Both the position numbers and the translations under genes were made by a program. Positions 6,501 through 16,164 of a stretch of 64,000 nt of DNA are shown here, in pieces. The notes below the pieces were generated by a model. The model worked only from the letters and a program-made list of their open reading frames with translations. It had not been told where the DNA came from and did no database searches. The stretch's first letter is position 1, and each line of letters begins with the position of its first letter. Origin of the DNA: Marinobacter sp. HL-58 (GTDB lineage: Bacteria; Pseudomonadota; Gammaproteobacteria; Pseudomonadales; Oleiphilaceae); the NCBI RefSeq assembly GCF_001314605.1, contig NZ_LIHP01000004.1:248001-312000 (forward strand), read 5' to 3'.

Positions 6501-9098
6501 TTACAGGTCGGTTCGCGGGTTCAGGTCCACCGCAAACGCCGGCGAAGCCCAGCCTGAAACCTGTCCATCCAGGGTGGGCAATGGCTCGCCCCCGGTTACT
6601 ACGGATTCTTCGTTGCCGTATTGAAGCCATGTCAGCGTGGGGCCCTGACCAACAGGTGGTTTTGTGTAATCGCAGACTCCATCCGGAAAAATCTCAGCCA
6701 CCTTTTTTGCGAAACCTTCAGAGGTGTATACGCCATTGAGTATATTCACCGGGTAGTCTGCAGGATCTACTGGTTTCAGCTGGCACTTGTTATTCAGAGT
6801 GGTCACCGAATCACCCGCCACCGTGCGAGGCGTTCCGAACCGGGTCTGGACCACCAGCTTCTGGGCTTCCACCACTTCGTCGGTAATGGGTTCGAGCGGG
6901 TCGGTGATAATCTCGGGCAGGCCAAGTTCGCCAAGCTTCAGGCCACAGGTCTGCCCGGTGGCAACGTCCAGGATCTGGCCCAGCTCGGCGGGAAGGGTGG
7001 GAATCTGTTCGGAGTCCAGCCCGGACACCTGCGGTTCCGGGTAGAGCAGGTTGCCGGTGTAGGGGGCTTTCGGGCCTTCCTCTGAAAATGGCGCGGACAG
7101 GGACAGACAACGGTCCCTCGCGGTCACTGGTTTATTGCTGACCACTTTATTCGCTACCGGCTCCGGTTCGCCGTCGGCTTCGATCGCGGCCAGCCACTGA
7201 TCCATCACCAGCAGGGCTTCGGTGGTGAAGATTGTGTCCCCCGCAAGTGGGAACGCGCCGTACCAGATCACATGATTGCGCGCGTGGCCCTGGGTCTGTT
7301 CCAGCCTTGCCCGGACCTGCCAGGAATGGAAAGCATCATGGGCAATGCCCGGGTCAGGGCCACGGAGATCAATGATGGGAACGTTGGCAAGGTTCTCGGC
7401 GGTATTGATCGCACCGGTGCGATAAGCGTTCTCCAGCGCTTCCAGGTCGGCAACGGTGCGTTCGGGCTGGTAGTTGATGTCGATATCCAGTCCACCGATG
7501 TCCCGGTTCACGGCGAGGAACTGGTCACCGGTAATGACGCCATCCTGCAAGGCCTTGAGGCCGTATTGAACTCCGGCGTTGTCCAGGGGAATTCCGGTGA
7601 ACCCCTTTGCCAGCAATTGTTCATTGGGAGACCAGGCCTCGGGCGGGCGTTTGCCAAACTGATTGGCCATGTAATCAATCAGGCCGCAGCGTAGACCGTC
7701 CGGGTGCGTTTCCGGGTCATACACGTCGGCCTGTCCCGCCAGGCCCGGGCAGTTCTCCTGATCCGGTTCTGCGGAAGGGAAGAACGCCAGGTCGGATACG
7801 ACCGGGTTGAGTGGCAAATGCCCGTAAAGAGCGGGCCACTGAACAGCCAGCACCGGCGAGGCAAGCAGGCTCTCGAAGAACGCCAGCAGGTCGTCAGGAT
7901 CTTCGGATACCTGGTTGCCCAGGTATTCGTTGAGCAGGTTGTAATCCGCAAACTGGGTCGCAGTGGTCCACACATCCGGGTAGGAACACTGAACGATCAG
8001 GCCCTGGTAGATGCCGGGGTAGGCGTTGGCAATGTGTTGCTGTGCAATGGCGCCGCCGGAACATCCGGTGTCAATGGTGTAACGCACTGGCCCGTACTGC
8101 TCGATGATGTGCTCCTTTGCCATCACCAGGGATTCCGCAGCGGTCACCAGATTCACGTTGTGGCCAAGATTAGCCTGGGCTGTGGAGAGGGTAACGAACC
8201 CACGAGCCAGAGCAACCGAAATGCTGTCTCCCAGGACGGTTTCCGCACCCTCCGGCGCGGTACCGGCAATGTCTCCGTTGGGCGGTTGGCCCATGCCATA
8301 ACTGACTCCCACGTTGCCACCGTGGTGGATCAGTATCTTGCCATTCCACTGTTCCTGCGGCGACAGGGCGGTCCACTCCTGGTCCGGCTGATAGAGGGAC
8401 ATCACCTGGTAGCGATCCCGGTTCATGACACCTCTTTCGACTCTCACGATATAGGGCACCGTAACGCCTTCGTCGGTGGTCACCCGGGCGATGTCGTCGG
8501 AGGGCGGCGGGTTCTCCGGATCATAAGGCAGGAAGGCCCCCGGAAGACCGGGAGACTGGGGATCGAAACTTTCCGCAAACAGATCAAATTTCGACTGCGG
8601 CACATACTTCAGTTCGAACTCCGGTGGCTGATTGCACTGGTCGTCCACCGCATTGGCATTGGTGCAGTCCCAGGGTTGCACCTGGGGGCCGGAAAACACG
8701 GGGCCACCCTTGGGGTGGTTAATGATCGTTTTACGCAGTACGCCCCCTTTGCCGGCAACAACCTTCAATTCGTTCTCACCCCGTTCCAGGCCGGTAATCA
8801 GCCCCCGGAGCGCACCATTTTCTATGGCTGAAAAGGCGCTCGTAACGTCTTCCCCGTTCAGGTGAACCTTGGTTTCATCTGTCTGTGCTGAATCTATCTC
8901 GATCAGCGCGTCACCACCGCTGATCAGGTCCGGGCGGTTTGAGAGCACACGGATCACCCCGCTGCCGGAGCCGTCTTCCGTTTGTTGGTTGGTGCTGTCG
9001 TCTGAGGATGCGACACTGGAAACGGATGATTCGCTGCCTCCGCAGCCTGTGAGTGCTATTGTGATGGCAAGGGGCAGTGCGCGGTGGATCAGTCCCAT
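6501..9098 (-). CDS. DUF6351 family secreted lipoprotein, alpha/beta-hydrolase-like
   Basis: The 865-residue protein starts with a lipoprotein signal peptide ending in LTGC, so Cys19 should be lipidated. A Ser/Asp/Gly-rich linker follows, then a large domain. The segment IDTGCSGGAIAQQHIA carries a GxSxG-like nucleophile elbow, and later stretches (GIAHDAFHSW) could supply the His of a triad. I recognise the overall family as DUF6351, found in marine and soil bacteria and often as an extracellular esterase-like protein. The substrate is not known. It probably sits on the outer membrane or is periplasmic. The gene is flanked by a short 5' region of about 195 bases shared with the divergent enoyl-CoA hydratase gene. 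Confidence 0.72.
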   Translation of the reverse strand: MGLIHRALPLAITIALTGCGGSESSVSSVASSDDSTNQQTEDGSGSGVIRVLSNRPDLISGGDALIEIDSAQTDETKVHLNGEDVTSAFSAIENGALRGLITGLERGENELKVVAGKGGVLRKTIINHPKGGPVFSGPQVQPWDCTNANAVDDQCNQPPEFELKYVPQSKFDLFAESFDPQSPGLPGAFLPYDPENPPPSDDIARVTTDEGVTVPYIVRVERGVMNRDRYQVMSLYQPDQEWTALSPQEQWNGKILIHHGGNVGVSYGMGQPPNGDIAGTAPEGAETVLGDSISVALARGFVTLSTAQANLGHNVNLVTAAESLVMAKEHIIEQYGPVRYTIDTGCSGGAIAQQHIANAYPGIYQGLIVQCSYPDVWTTATQFADYNLLNEYLGNQVSEDPDDLLAFFESLLASPVLAVQWPALYGHLPLNPVVSDLAFFPSAEPDQENCPGLAGQADVYDPETHPDGLRCGLIDYMANQFGKRPPEAWSPNEQLLAKGFTGIPLDNAGVQYGLKALQDGVITGDQFLAVNRDIGGLDIDINYQPERTVADLEALENAYRTGAINTAENLANVPIIDLRGPDPGIAHDAFHSWQVRARLEQTQGHARNHVIWYGAFPLAGDTIFTTEALLVMDQWLAAIEADGEPEPVANKVVSNKPVTARDRCLSLSAPFSEEGPKAPYTGNLLYPEPQVSGLDSEQIPTLPAELGQILDVATGQTCGLKLGELGLPEIITDPLEPITDEVVEAQKLVVQTRFGTPRTVAGDSVTTLNNKCQLKPVDPADYPVNILNGVYTSEGFAKKVAEIFPDGVCDYTKPPVGQGPTLTWLQYGNEESVVTGGEPLPTLDGQVSGWASPAFAVDLNPRTDL

Positions 9099-9293
9099 GG
9101 TTACCTCTTTTTTGTAATTTATGATTTATCGGTACGATTTGCTTGCATAAGACCACAATGGCGACAGCCCTGGCGTTGGCCAGATGGACAATCGGGTGCG
9201 TCACATCTGTGAGAAGGGGCCCCGACGAAAGTCGGCTCGACGCGCTGGTACCGTCACTGAATACTGTGAGAAAAGATGAGGAGTGATATCACC

Positions 9294-10079
9294 ATGTCGA
9301 CAGAAGAAATGGTTACGGTTGCCACCGAGAAAGGCATTACAACGCTGACACTGAACCAGCCGGATCGTCGCAATAGTCTGTCCATGGCTATGCTGGAAGC
9401 CCTGTCCCGGGAACTTGAAGTAATTGCGGAAAACACCGAAACCAGGGTGGTGGTACTCGCCGCCGCGGGGCCTGTGTTCTGTGCCGGGCACGATCTGCGT
9501 GAGGTCAGTGGCCAGTTCGATAGCCACGAATTCCAGCTGAAACTGTTCAACCTGTGCAGCAAGGTGATGCAACAGATAGTGAACCTGCCCAGGCCGGTCA
9601 TCGCCCGGGTGGCAGGGGTTGCCACCGCAGCCGGGTGCCAGCTGGTTGCCAGTTGTGACCTGGCGGTCGCCGCCGACACCGCCCGCTTCGCCACGCCCGG
9701 AGTGAATATAGGGCTGTTCTGTTCCACACCCATGGTGGCTCTGTCCCGCAACGTATCCCGCAAGCATGCCATGGAGATGCTGCTGACCGGCGAGATGGTG
9801 GGCGCTGAAAAAGCCGAGCGGATCGGGCTGGTTAACCAGGTGGTGGACGAACAGGTGCTGGATGAAACGGTATATCGCCTTGCTTCCACCATAGCGGGTA
9901 AATCCGGTTACACCCTGAAAATTGGCAAGGAAGCCTTCTACAGGCAGCTGGAAATGGGCCTGGCAGAGGCCTACGACTATACGTCGGTTGTTATGGCGGA
10001 AAACATGCAGGCTGCCGATGCACAGGAAGGAATCTGCGCCTTTCTGGAAAAACGAAAACCGGACTGGAAAGACGAGTAG
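9294..10079 (+). CDS. Enoyl-CoA hydratase/isomerase family protein
   Basis: The 261-residue crotonase-fold enzyme shows the CoA-binding/oxyanion segment FCAGHDLREV and the second oxyanion loop AGVATAAGCQLVASCDLAVA. The Ala/Gly pattern plus ATPGVNIGLFCSTP resembles the ECHDC3-like group, in which the usual catalytic glutamates are partly replaced, so true hydratase activity is uncertain. I chose ATG 9294 because a GAGGAG site sits 10 bases upstream; an in-frame ATG at 9276 has no comparable site. It is transcribed away from the DUF6351 gene and ends 6 bases from the convergent DUF192 gene. Confidence 0.87.
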   Translation: MSTEEMVTVATEKGITTLTLNQPDRRNSLSMAMLEALSRELEVIAENTETRVVVLAAAGPVFCAGHDLREVSGQFDSHEFQLKLFNLCSKVMQQIVNLPRPVIARVAGVATAAGCQLVASCDLAVAADTARFATPGVNIGLFCSTPMVALSRNVSRKHAMEMLLTGEMVGAEKAERIGLVNQVVDEQVLDETVYRLASTIAGKSGYTLKIGKEAFYRQLEMGLAEAYDYTSVVMAENMQAADAQEGICAFLEKRKPDWKDE

Positions 10080-10085
10080 GGCAGG

Positions 10086-10589
10086 CTAGCGGCAGTCCGC
10101 GGGTTCCATGGAAAGCCGGTCGCCAACGCCGATTCCCCGGCTTTCAAAGTACCCCTGGTTCATCTCGAGAGCCAGGTAGAATGGCACGCCGGCCCGGTAA
10201 GTGGGGCAGTCTCTGCCCTGGTCTGAGGGGCAGGGTGCCATCTGGCGGATCGCGCGGATGTTGCCGTGGCGATTCATGTAGGCAATATCCAGCGGAATCA
10301 GTGTGCGGTACATCCAGAAGCCGTGGTCAGCACGGCGCTGGTTACTGTAGACAAACAGCATGCCTGCATTTTCTGCCAGTGCCTCCCGTTCCATCAGGCC
10401 ATGGCTGCGCTCCTCAGAACTGGTGGCGATCTCAACGGTAATGGGAATCGCCTTTTGATCATTTATCAGACAGGCCTGCACGGCGGGCAACGCATCGTTA
10501 TCCGGCAGGGCAGCCAGGCATCCGGAGAACAGCAGGCCCAGTACGGGTACCAGGGCTTTCAGGCTGAACACCGGTGTGTGCCGGTTCAT
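10086..10589 (-). CDS. DUF192 family lipoprotein
   Basis: The 167-residue protein has a lipoprotein-type signal (LLFSGC) and a DUF192 domain with the typical sequence RSHGLMEREAL, then GMLFVY, FWMYRTLIPLDIAY and VPFYLALEMNQG. The function of DUF192 is not established. An upstream in-frame codon at 10628 is rejected because ATG 10589 overlaps the stop of the permease gene (TGATG) and gives a proper signal peptide. It is therefore coupled to the YadGH-like ABC exporter genes. Confidence 0.85.
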   Translation of the reverse strand: MNRHTPVFSLKALVPVLGLLFSGCLAALPDNDALPAVQACLINDQKAIPITVEIATSSEERSHGLMEREALAENAGMLFVYSNQRRADHGFWMYRTLIPLDIAYMNRHGNIRAIRQMAPCPSDQGRDCPTYRAGVPFYLALEMNQGYFESRGIGVGDRLSMEPADCR

Positions 10590-11350
10590 CAGGAGCGCAG
10601 CCGGTAGCCGGTTTTGAAGATCCACCACACGGCAATCATGCAGGCGGTCAGGAACATCAGGGTCATGCCCACGCTGATGCCCACGTGCACGTCAGACACC
10701 CCATAGAACGCCCATCGGAAGCCACTGATCAGATACACCACCGGGTTGAACAGGCTGATGGTTTGCCAGACCTCCGGCAGCATGTCGATGGAGTAGAAGG
10801 TTCCGCCAAGAAAAACCAGAGGCGTGACGATCATCAGCGGAACGATCTGCAGCTTCTCGAATCCATCTGCCCAGATGCCGATAATAAAACCGAACAGGCT
10901 GAACGTGATTGCCGTCAGTACGAGGAAGGCAAACATCCAGAACGGATGCAGCACGTCGTAATCGACAAAAAGCCTGGCAGTTATCAGTATGATAACGCCC
11001 AGTATCACCGACTTGGTCGCGGCCGCACCGACATAGCCAAGCACGACCTCCACATAGGACACCGGCGCGGACAGCACTTCATAGATGGTGCCGGAGAATT
11101 TCGGCATATAGATACCAAAGGAGGCGTTCGAAATGCTCTGCATCAGCAGCGACAGCATGACCAGGCCGGGAATGATATAGGCCCCGTAACTGATGTTGTC
11201 GATGTCGCCCATGCGGCTGCCGATGGCCGAACCGAACACCACAAAGTACAGGGAAGTGGAGATCACCGGCGAGGCGACGCTCTGCATCAGGGTGCGGCGC
11301 ATGCGGGCCATTTCAAACTTGTAGATTGCACGAACGCCGTACAGGTTCAT
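10589..11350 (-). CDS. ABC-2 type exporter permease (YadH-like)
   Basis: The 253-residue protein has six predicted membrane helices and the ABC-2 signature region ([20 protein letters not shown], then [18 protein letters not shown]), as in E. coli YadH and NodJ-type exporters. It pairs with the ATPase gene that ends 15 bases upstream at 11366. The substrate is unknown. The stop overlaps the start of the DUF192 gene. Confidence 0.88.
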   Translation of the reverse strand: MNLYGVRAIYKFEMARMRRTLMQSVASPVISTSLYFVVFGSAIGSRMGDIDNISYGAYIIPGLVMLSLLMQSISNASFGIYMPKFSGTIYEVLSAPVSYVEVVLGYVGAAATKSVILGVIILITARLFVDYDVLHPFWMFAFLVLTAITFSLFGFIIGIWADGFEKLQIVPLMIVTPLVFLGGTFYSIDMLPEVWQTISLFNPVVYLISGFRWAFYGVSDVHVGISVGMTLMFLTACMIAVWWIFKTGYRLRS

Positions 11351-11365
11351 TGCGTCACTCCCACA

Positions 11366-12292
11366 TTATTCATTGACCAGGCCCACAAAGATTTCTTCCA
11401 GGGAGCTTTCCCTGGTCTGGATGTCCCGGTATTCGATGCCCAGGTCACCAAGGGTTCTCAGCAGCCTTGCCACCCCGGCCTGTTCCTGCTGGGAATCGAA
11501 GGTGTAGATCAGCTCATAGCCGTCCTCGGACAGTTCTATGGGCTCCAGGGCAAGCTGACCGGGCATCTTTTCCAGCGGGCTCTGCAGGTGCAGGCGCAGC
11601 TCTTTCTTGCCCAGCTTGCTCATCAGCCGGGATTTGTCTTCCACCAGAATGATCTCACCATGGCGTATGACCCCGATGCGGTCGGCCATTTCCTCCGCTT
11701 CTTCGATGTAGTGGGTGGTCAGGATAATGGTCACGCCGTTCTCACGGAGCTTGCGCACCATTTCCCACATGTCGCGCCGTAGCTCCACGTCCACGCCTGC
11801 GGTGGGCTCGTCCAGAAACAGGATACGGGGCTCATGGGACAGTGCCTTGGCAATCATCACCCGGCGCTTCATGCCCCCTGAGAGCGACATGATGCGGTTG
11901 TTACGCTTGTCCCACAGTGAAAGGTCTTTCAGGACCTTTTCAATATGGTCCGGCGCGGGTGGCTTGCCGAACAGGCCACGGCTGAACGATACGGCGTCCC
12001 AGACGGTTTCGAACGAATCCGTGTTGAGCTCCTGGGGTACCAGGCCGATGCTTTCGCGGGCTTTACGGTAATCCCTGATAATATCGAAACCGGCGGCTTT
12101 CACCTCGCCATCAGTGAGGTTCACAATGCCGCAGATGATGCTGATCAGCGTGGTCTTGCCCGCGCCATTGGGGCCCAGGAGTGCAAAAATTTCTCCCGGT
12201 TCAATATCAAGGTTGATGTCTTTGAGGGCCCTGAAACCATCAGCATAGACTTTGTTCAGGTGCTTTACGGAAATATCCGGTTGCACAGGCAT
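11366..12292 (-). CDS. ABC transporter ATP-binding protein (YadG-like)
   Basis: Walker [10 protein letters not shown], the Q-loop VPQELN, signature [15 protein letters not shown] and Walker [17 protein letters not shown] identify an exporter ATPase partnered with the ABC-2 permease. Starting at ATG 12292 gives 308 residues, the length I recall for E. coli YadG, and leaves a 116-base divergent promoter region. The open frame continues up to 12421, and ATG 12379 has a somewhat better upstream AGGGCAGG. However, the extra sequence looks noncoding in composition, so the later start is preferred with moderate confidence. Confidence 0.86.
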   Translation of the reverse strand: MPVQPDISVKHLNKVYADGFRALKDINLDIEPGEIFALLGPNGAGKTTLISIICGIVNLTDGEVKAAGFDIIRDYRKARESIGLVPQELNTDSFETVWDAVSFSRGLFGKPPAPDHIEKVLKDLSLWDKRNNRIMSLSGGMKRRVMIAKALSHEPRILFLDEPTAGVDVELRRDMWEMVRKLRENGVTIILTTHYIEEAEEMADRIGVIRHGEIILVEDKSRLMSKLGKKELRLHLQSPLEKMPGQLALEPIELSEDGYELIYTFDSQQEQAGVARLLRTLGDLGIEYRDIQTRESSLEEIFVGLVNE

Positions 12293-12408
12293 ATCCTGTT
12301 GGTGGTGAATCAAAGCGCGGTATTTTCTCACGACCGGTGATGATTTAGAAAGCTTTGCCTTGTGGGCAATAGTCTCCATAATGCCTGCCCTTACTCGGAG
12401 GAACGAAT

Positions 12409-12891
12409 GTGTTGAAAGCACTGGTGGCTGTTATGGCCATTGCAGGCGTGGTCGCCCTTGGCGTTTTCGGGCCGGGCTGGCTCATGTCGGATGCCGATAG
12501 CAGCTCTGATCAAACCGCGACGGAATGCGACCTGCTCAATGATACGTGCCGATGGGAGCAACAGGGCACTCGCTGGAATGCACAGCTGAAAAAAGCTGGC
12601 GTGAAGGCGGAAGGTACCGAGTATCACCTTACGGTCACCACAGACATGAGTGAGCCGGGATTACTGGCCGTTTTGCGAGGGGAATCCATGTATCTGGGGG
12701 AATACCCGGTACCCATGACCCGCACAGGGCTTGCGGAGGATGGTAAGAGCCAGGTCTGGCAGGCAAGGTTTACCGCACCTTTCTGCACAACCGACCCGGA
12801 AATGACCTGGCGCATTGACCTTCAGGCCGACGCGGAAACAGATAACGATACGCCTGTGAAACTGACCTTCCGGGCCGAGGGCCGGGGGTGA
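12409..12891 (+). CDS. Hypothetical protein with N-terminal membrane anchor
   Basis: The 160-residue product starts with GTG 12409 behind a clear CGGAGG site. An N-terminal hydrophobic helix ([20 protein letters not shown]) is followed by an acidic periplasmic domain with three to four cysteines (CDLLNDTC and PFCTTDPE). I do not recognise a named family. The spacing of the cysteines suggests disulfides outside the cytoplasm. The following small gene is in the same direction 69 bases on. Confidence 0.7.
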   Translation: MLKALVAVMAIAGVVALGVFGPGWLMSDADSSSDQTATECDLLNDTCRWEQQGTRWNAQLKKAGVKAEGTEYHLTVTTDMSEPGLLAVLRGESMYLGEYPVPMTRTGLAEDGKSQVWQARFTAPFCTTDPEMTWRIDLQADAETDNDTPVKLTFRAEGRG

Positions 12892-12960
12892 CGACAGGAT
12901 GACAGTCGGTCAGGATTGTGTAAAATCACCGGACTGTTTCAATTGTCCAGGGAAGCACAT

Positions 12961-13278
12961 ATGGATTATGGCGATAGCGTACAAAAAGTTCTGCTGAGGA
13001 AAATCCAGAAAGCCGAACAGGATCTGCTTCAGTTGAAGCTGGATTATTGCCGCTTTATTTTCGGATTGACCCATCGCTCCAGGGTGGAGTGTGACGGCAG
13101 GCGCTACGTTGTGCGTTCTGTCGATGTGGACAGCATGGAACGGCTCGAAGACGGCAGTTTTTCCAGGCCGGAGATCACCGGTGTACCTGCCGACGCCCCG
13201 GAAACCGCAGAAGCGCAGAATCTCGGTACAGGCTGGATACTTGAAGAGGCAGCGCCCCGGCCTACGGCCCGAAGCTGA
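12961..13278 (+). CDS. Small hypothetical protein, coiled-coil N-terminus
   Basis: The 105-residue product starts at ATG 12961 after AGGGAAGC. Residues 8-30 form a likely amphipathic helix (VLLRKIQKAEQDLLQLKLDY), followed by a short beta-rich part (VECDGRRYVVRSVDVDSMERL) and a low-complexity acidic/Ala tail. No named family is recognised. It faces the convergent gene at 13299 with 20 bases between, where a GC-rich palindrome (GCCCGCGGGC, 13279-13288) could slow transcription. Confidence 0.6.
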   Translation: MDYGDSVQKVLLRKIQKAEQDLLQLKLDYCRFIFGLTHRSRVECDGRRYVVRSVDVDSMERLEDGSFSRPEITGVPADAPETAEAQNLGTGWILEEAAPRPTARS

Positions 13279-13298
13279 GCCCGCGGGCCCGGGCCTGG

Positions 13299-13889
13299 TC
13301 AGATAAAGGCGTTTGATGTAATGGCGCCGTAAAGACTGTAAGCCTGCGGGATGTGGCGGTGTTCGCTCCAGTAATCCGCGCCTTCCATGCCATTGCGGAA
13401 ACAGGCCAGCCAGGTTGAACTGGCAGTGAGCGTTGACAGCACCTGAACGGCTTCCGGTTGCCGCAGACCGATTTTCCGGCTGGCGAGCTGGCTCACAAGG
13501 CTGACCAGTGCATCGGAATGACGCTGTGACTTGTCACACAGGGAGCAGGCAGCACCGTAAAGCCAGGCAGCCACATACTCTTTTACTGCGTTCGGGGCTG
13601 TCTCCAGCTCCAGACCTTTCTCTCTGCAATCCCTTTCCTGAATACTCAGCAGAATATGCAACCGGGTAATCAGCTCACACTTGTCCAGCCCATGGCCGAC
13701 AGCACCCTGAGCGGAACTGAGACGGTTCGCAGCCTGTACGGTTACTGACTGCGGCGCGGAATCGGCAAAAGCAACAGAGGTTGCAGGCACGAAGGGGTCA
13801 TTCCGTACCAGGGTGAGCATTCGGAAGGCAAGCACCAGCAGCAGGGCAATGAGCCCGACTTCAATAAATAAAACAAGGCCGTTTGTCAT
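13299..13889 (-). CDS. Hypothetical protein with N-terminal membrane helix
   Basis: The 196-residue product has one N-terminal membrane helix (LVLFIEVGLIALLLVLAFRML) and a soluble helical domain with AAWLYGAACSLCDKSQRHSDAL, a local Cys pair. The region from LVSLVSQLASRKIGL onward looks globular. No family was recognised. The ATG at 13889 follows GGAACGC. Upstream 13890-14031 is a 142-base intergenic stretch separating it from the permease gene; nothing specific is seen there. Confidence 0.6.
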   Translation of the reverse strand: MTNGLVLFIEVGLIALLLVLAFRMLTLVRNDPFVPATSVAFADSAPQSVTVQAANRLSSAQGAVGHGLDKCELITRLHILLSIQERDCREKGLELETAPNAVKEYVAAWLYGAACSLCDKSQRHSDALVSLVSQLASRKIGLRQPEAVQVLSTLTASSTWLACFRNGMEGADYWSEHRHIPQAYSLYGAITSNAFI

Positions 13890-14031
13890 AAGCGTTCCGG
13901 ATTGCCTGAAGAGTCACTGTTACATCATTCATCCGGATTGTAACCAAATGTATCTGGCGGCACGAAGGAAATGCAGGTCAATCCCCGGCACAAAATGCGG
14001 AACTGTGACGTGGTAACCATTAGCGGGGACA

Positions 14032-15498
14032 CTAGCAGGTTGGCATGGTTTGCAATGCAAGCTTCCTGCGGATGAAACGGCCAAGTATATCAACACCGAT
14101 GTTCAGGGACGCGGTGATAAGGATCAGTATCATTGCCTTGTCGAACTGGATATTCTGGATGGCGTTGTCGACATAGAAACCGAGTGTATAGATGCCCAGA
14201 ATGCCCAGAATGGCAGTTTCCCGCATGATGATCTCCCACCGGTAGAAAAGGAAGGCCAGAAACGAGCGGTACACACGAGGCACCAGCTCGTAGGTGTACC
14301 GGTTAAGCCCCGTTGAGGCATCGGGACGCAGTATGATGGTGCTGGACTGGCGACCAATCAGGTGGCCAATAATGCCGCCGTTATGTAGCGCAAGCGCTAC
14401 CACTGCCGGAAGCATGGACGGCCCCCACAGCTGCAGGAGAATGTAGGCGAGGATGTATTCCGGCGTGGAGCGCAGGATAACCAGAAACACATGCCCGCTT
14501 GTCCGGCGTACAGGCCCGCCAAAGTGCGTGGAAATCAGCGGAAATGCCAGCAAGGCAATAATCCCGGTCGCAACCAGGGCTATCTGGGTGAGTATGACCG
14601 TATTCCAGATGCCGGGCAGGGCCTGGGTAACAAACAGGTCCCCGAGCCAGCTGCCCATTCCGGACCAGCCTTCATCACCTTTCAGCGGCCCCGGAACAAT
14701 GTCCTGGGTGAAGAACCGGGCCACATTGCCCCAGACAATGGGCATTCCCTCGCCCAGGAAAAAAGGCGCACCAATGATATACACCGGCAACAACCTGGGC
14801 TTGACCCACAGTGGCAGCGTGGCGATCAGGACGTAAAACAGGATCAGCATGGCGCCGGCTTCGGAGTAGTGCCCCTGGGAAAATGCAGACTCCAGATAGA
14901 ACCCGAGAGTCGGCAGGCCCACGAACCCCAGAATGGCACTGGAGCGTAGGCCGCACTCGAGGCGATAGGCCGTGTAGGTACGCATCTGTACCCAGCAATC
15001 GGGGATACGGGCATACAGAAACGCGGAGATCACACCGGTACCGGGCGGCAGCAGGCGACCCGGCTCAGGGTCTGCCTCTTCAAGGATTTCAGCATAGACT
15101 TTGGCGAAAATACCGGCGTAGGGAATGGCAATCGCCAGGACACCGGTCAGCGGGTGGAAGCCAAAGAACTGGAGAAAGATCAGGGCCCAGAAAAGCTCAT
15201 GGATGGCCCGTATAAACGCACAGAAAATCCGTACCGGGTAGGCGCGATAAACCAGCGCCAGCAGAAAACCACACACACTGCCCAGGGCCACACCCACGAA
15301 CGCAAACGCCACGGTGCGGAGCAGGGCGGTTGCCAGGCCCTCGGTGCTGAAGAAGTCCGGTGTAACGACACCGAGGAAGAACCGCCCGAGATCTTTCCAT
15401 GGATTCGCCGAGGTAATGGCAATATCCGCAAACAACAGGCCCACCACCGCAATGGCGGTAAAAATCAGGCTGGTTCTTACGGTCGGAGACGAGAACAT
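14032..15498 (-). CDS. ABC transporter permease, duplicated PhnE-like, probable selenium-oxyanion importer
   Basis: At 488 residues this is twice the size of a normal PhnE permease. It contains two homologous membrane domains, each with the EAA-type loop seen in the phosphonate family (GLRSSAILGFVG in the first half; IMRETAILGILG in the second). It is the inner-membrane channel for the ATPase at 15514 and the binding protein at 16164. The whole three-gene set lies against senB and selD, which matches the known association of a putative selenate-type ABC importer family with selenium genes. Phosphonate or phosphite import is the alternative. Confidence 0.82.
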   Translation of the reverse strand: MFSSPTVRTSLIFTAIAVVGLLFADIAITSANPWKDLGRFFLGVVTPDFFSTEGLATALLRTVAFAFVGVALGSVCGFLLALVYRAYPVRIFCAFIRAIHELFWALIFLQFFGFHPLTGVLAIAIPYAGIFAKVYAEILEEADPEPGRLLPPGTGVISAFLYARIPDCWVQMRTYTAYRLECGLRSSAILGFVGLPTLGFYLESAFSQGHYSEAGAMLILFYVLIATLPLWVKPRLLPVYIIGAPFFLGEGMPIVWGNVARFFTQDIVPGPLKGDEGWSGMGSWLGDLFVTQALPGIWNTVILTQIALVATGIIALLAFPLISTHFGGPVRRTSGHVFLVILRSTPEYILAYILLQLWGPSMLPAVVALALHNGGIIGHLIGRQSSTIILRPDASTGLNRYTYELVPRVYRSFLAFLFYRWEIIMRETAILGILGIYTLGFYVDNAIQNIQFDKAMILILITASLNIGVDILGRFIRRKLALQTMPTC

Positions 15499-15513
15499 AA
15501 ACAGGGGTCTGGC

Positions 15514-16164
15514 TCAGTAAAGCGGCGTAATGTCTGCCGGTGTCAGCTTTTCGCTGGGCTCATCCAGGGCAATATGCCCATCCTGGATACCGACAATGCG
15601 TGTGCAATACGCCAGGGCCAGCTCTACATCGTGCAGAGCAATGACACTGGTGGCGAATCGATCTTTGAGCAGCTTCATGACCAGGTGGGCAGACGGCCCA
15701 TCCAGTGCCGAGACCGGCTCGTCCGCAAGCAGCAGCCCGGAACGACGGTACAGAGCCCTGGCGATGGCAACCCGCTGGCGCTGACCACCGGACAACGAAG
15801 CCGCTGGAATCCAGACCTTTTCAGGCATGGCCAGCTCCGTTAACAGCGCCTTCACTTCCCGGGTGTCTTTCGCAAACGGCCGGATCAGGGTGAGTGTGTT
15901 GTACCAGGTGGCATTGGTGTCCAGCCGGCCCATGTAAACGTTGTGAAATACGGGCAACGCATTGACCAGGCCGAGGTTCTGGGGAACCAGGGAAGCTATG
16001 CCCTCTACCTGCTGATGGATCAGGCTGATCAGTGTTGATTTTCCAGCACCGCTGCGGCCAACAAGCGCAACGCGCTCGCCTTCGTGAACATTGAGGGAAA
16101 GCGGGCCAATAACCCGTTCCCCTCCGAATGAGGCCGTCAGGCCCTTCAGGTCGAATCCCGACAT
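15514..16164 (-). CDS. ABC transporter ATP-binding protein, PhnC-like with shortened helical insert
   Basis: The 216-residue ATPase has Walker A GRSGAGKST, a Q-loop LVPQNLGLV, signature LSGGQRQRVAIARAL, Walker B LLLADEP and switch His in ALHDVE. Only about 15-20 residues separate Walker A from the Q-loop, where PhnC and most importers have about 40. Part of the beta subdomain is therefore missing, while all catalytic motifs are intact. ATG 16164 overlaps the stop of the binding-protein gene (TGATG); an upstream TTG gives one extra residue only. The permease follows after 15 bases. Confidence 0.86.
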   Translation of the reverse strand: MSGFDLKGLTASFGGERVIGPLSLNVHEGERVALVGRSGAGKSTLISLIHQQVEGIASLVPQNLGLVNALPVFHNVYMGRLDTNATWYNTLTLIRPFAKDTREVKALLTELAMPEKVWIPAASLSGGQRQRVAIARALYRRSGLLLADEPVSALDGPSAHLVMKLLKDRFATSVIALHDVELALAYCTRIVGIQDGHIALDEPSEKLTPADITPLY

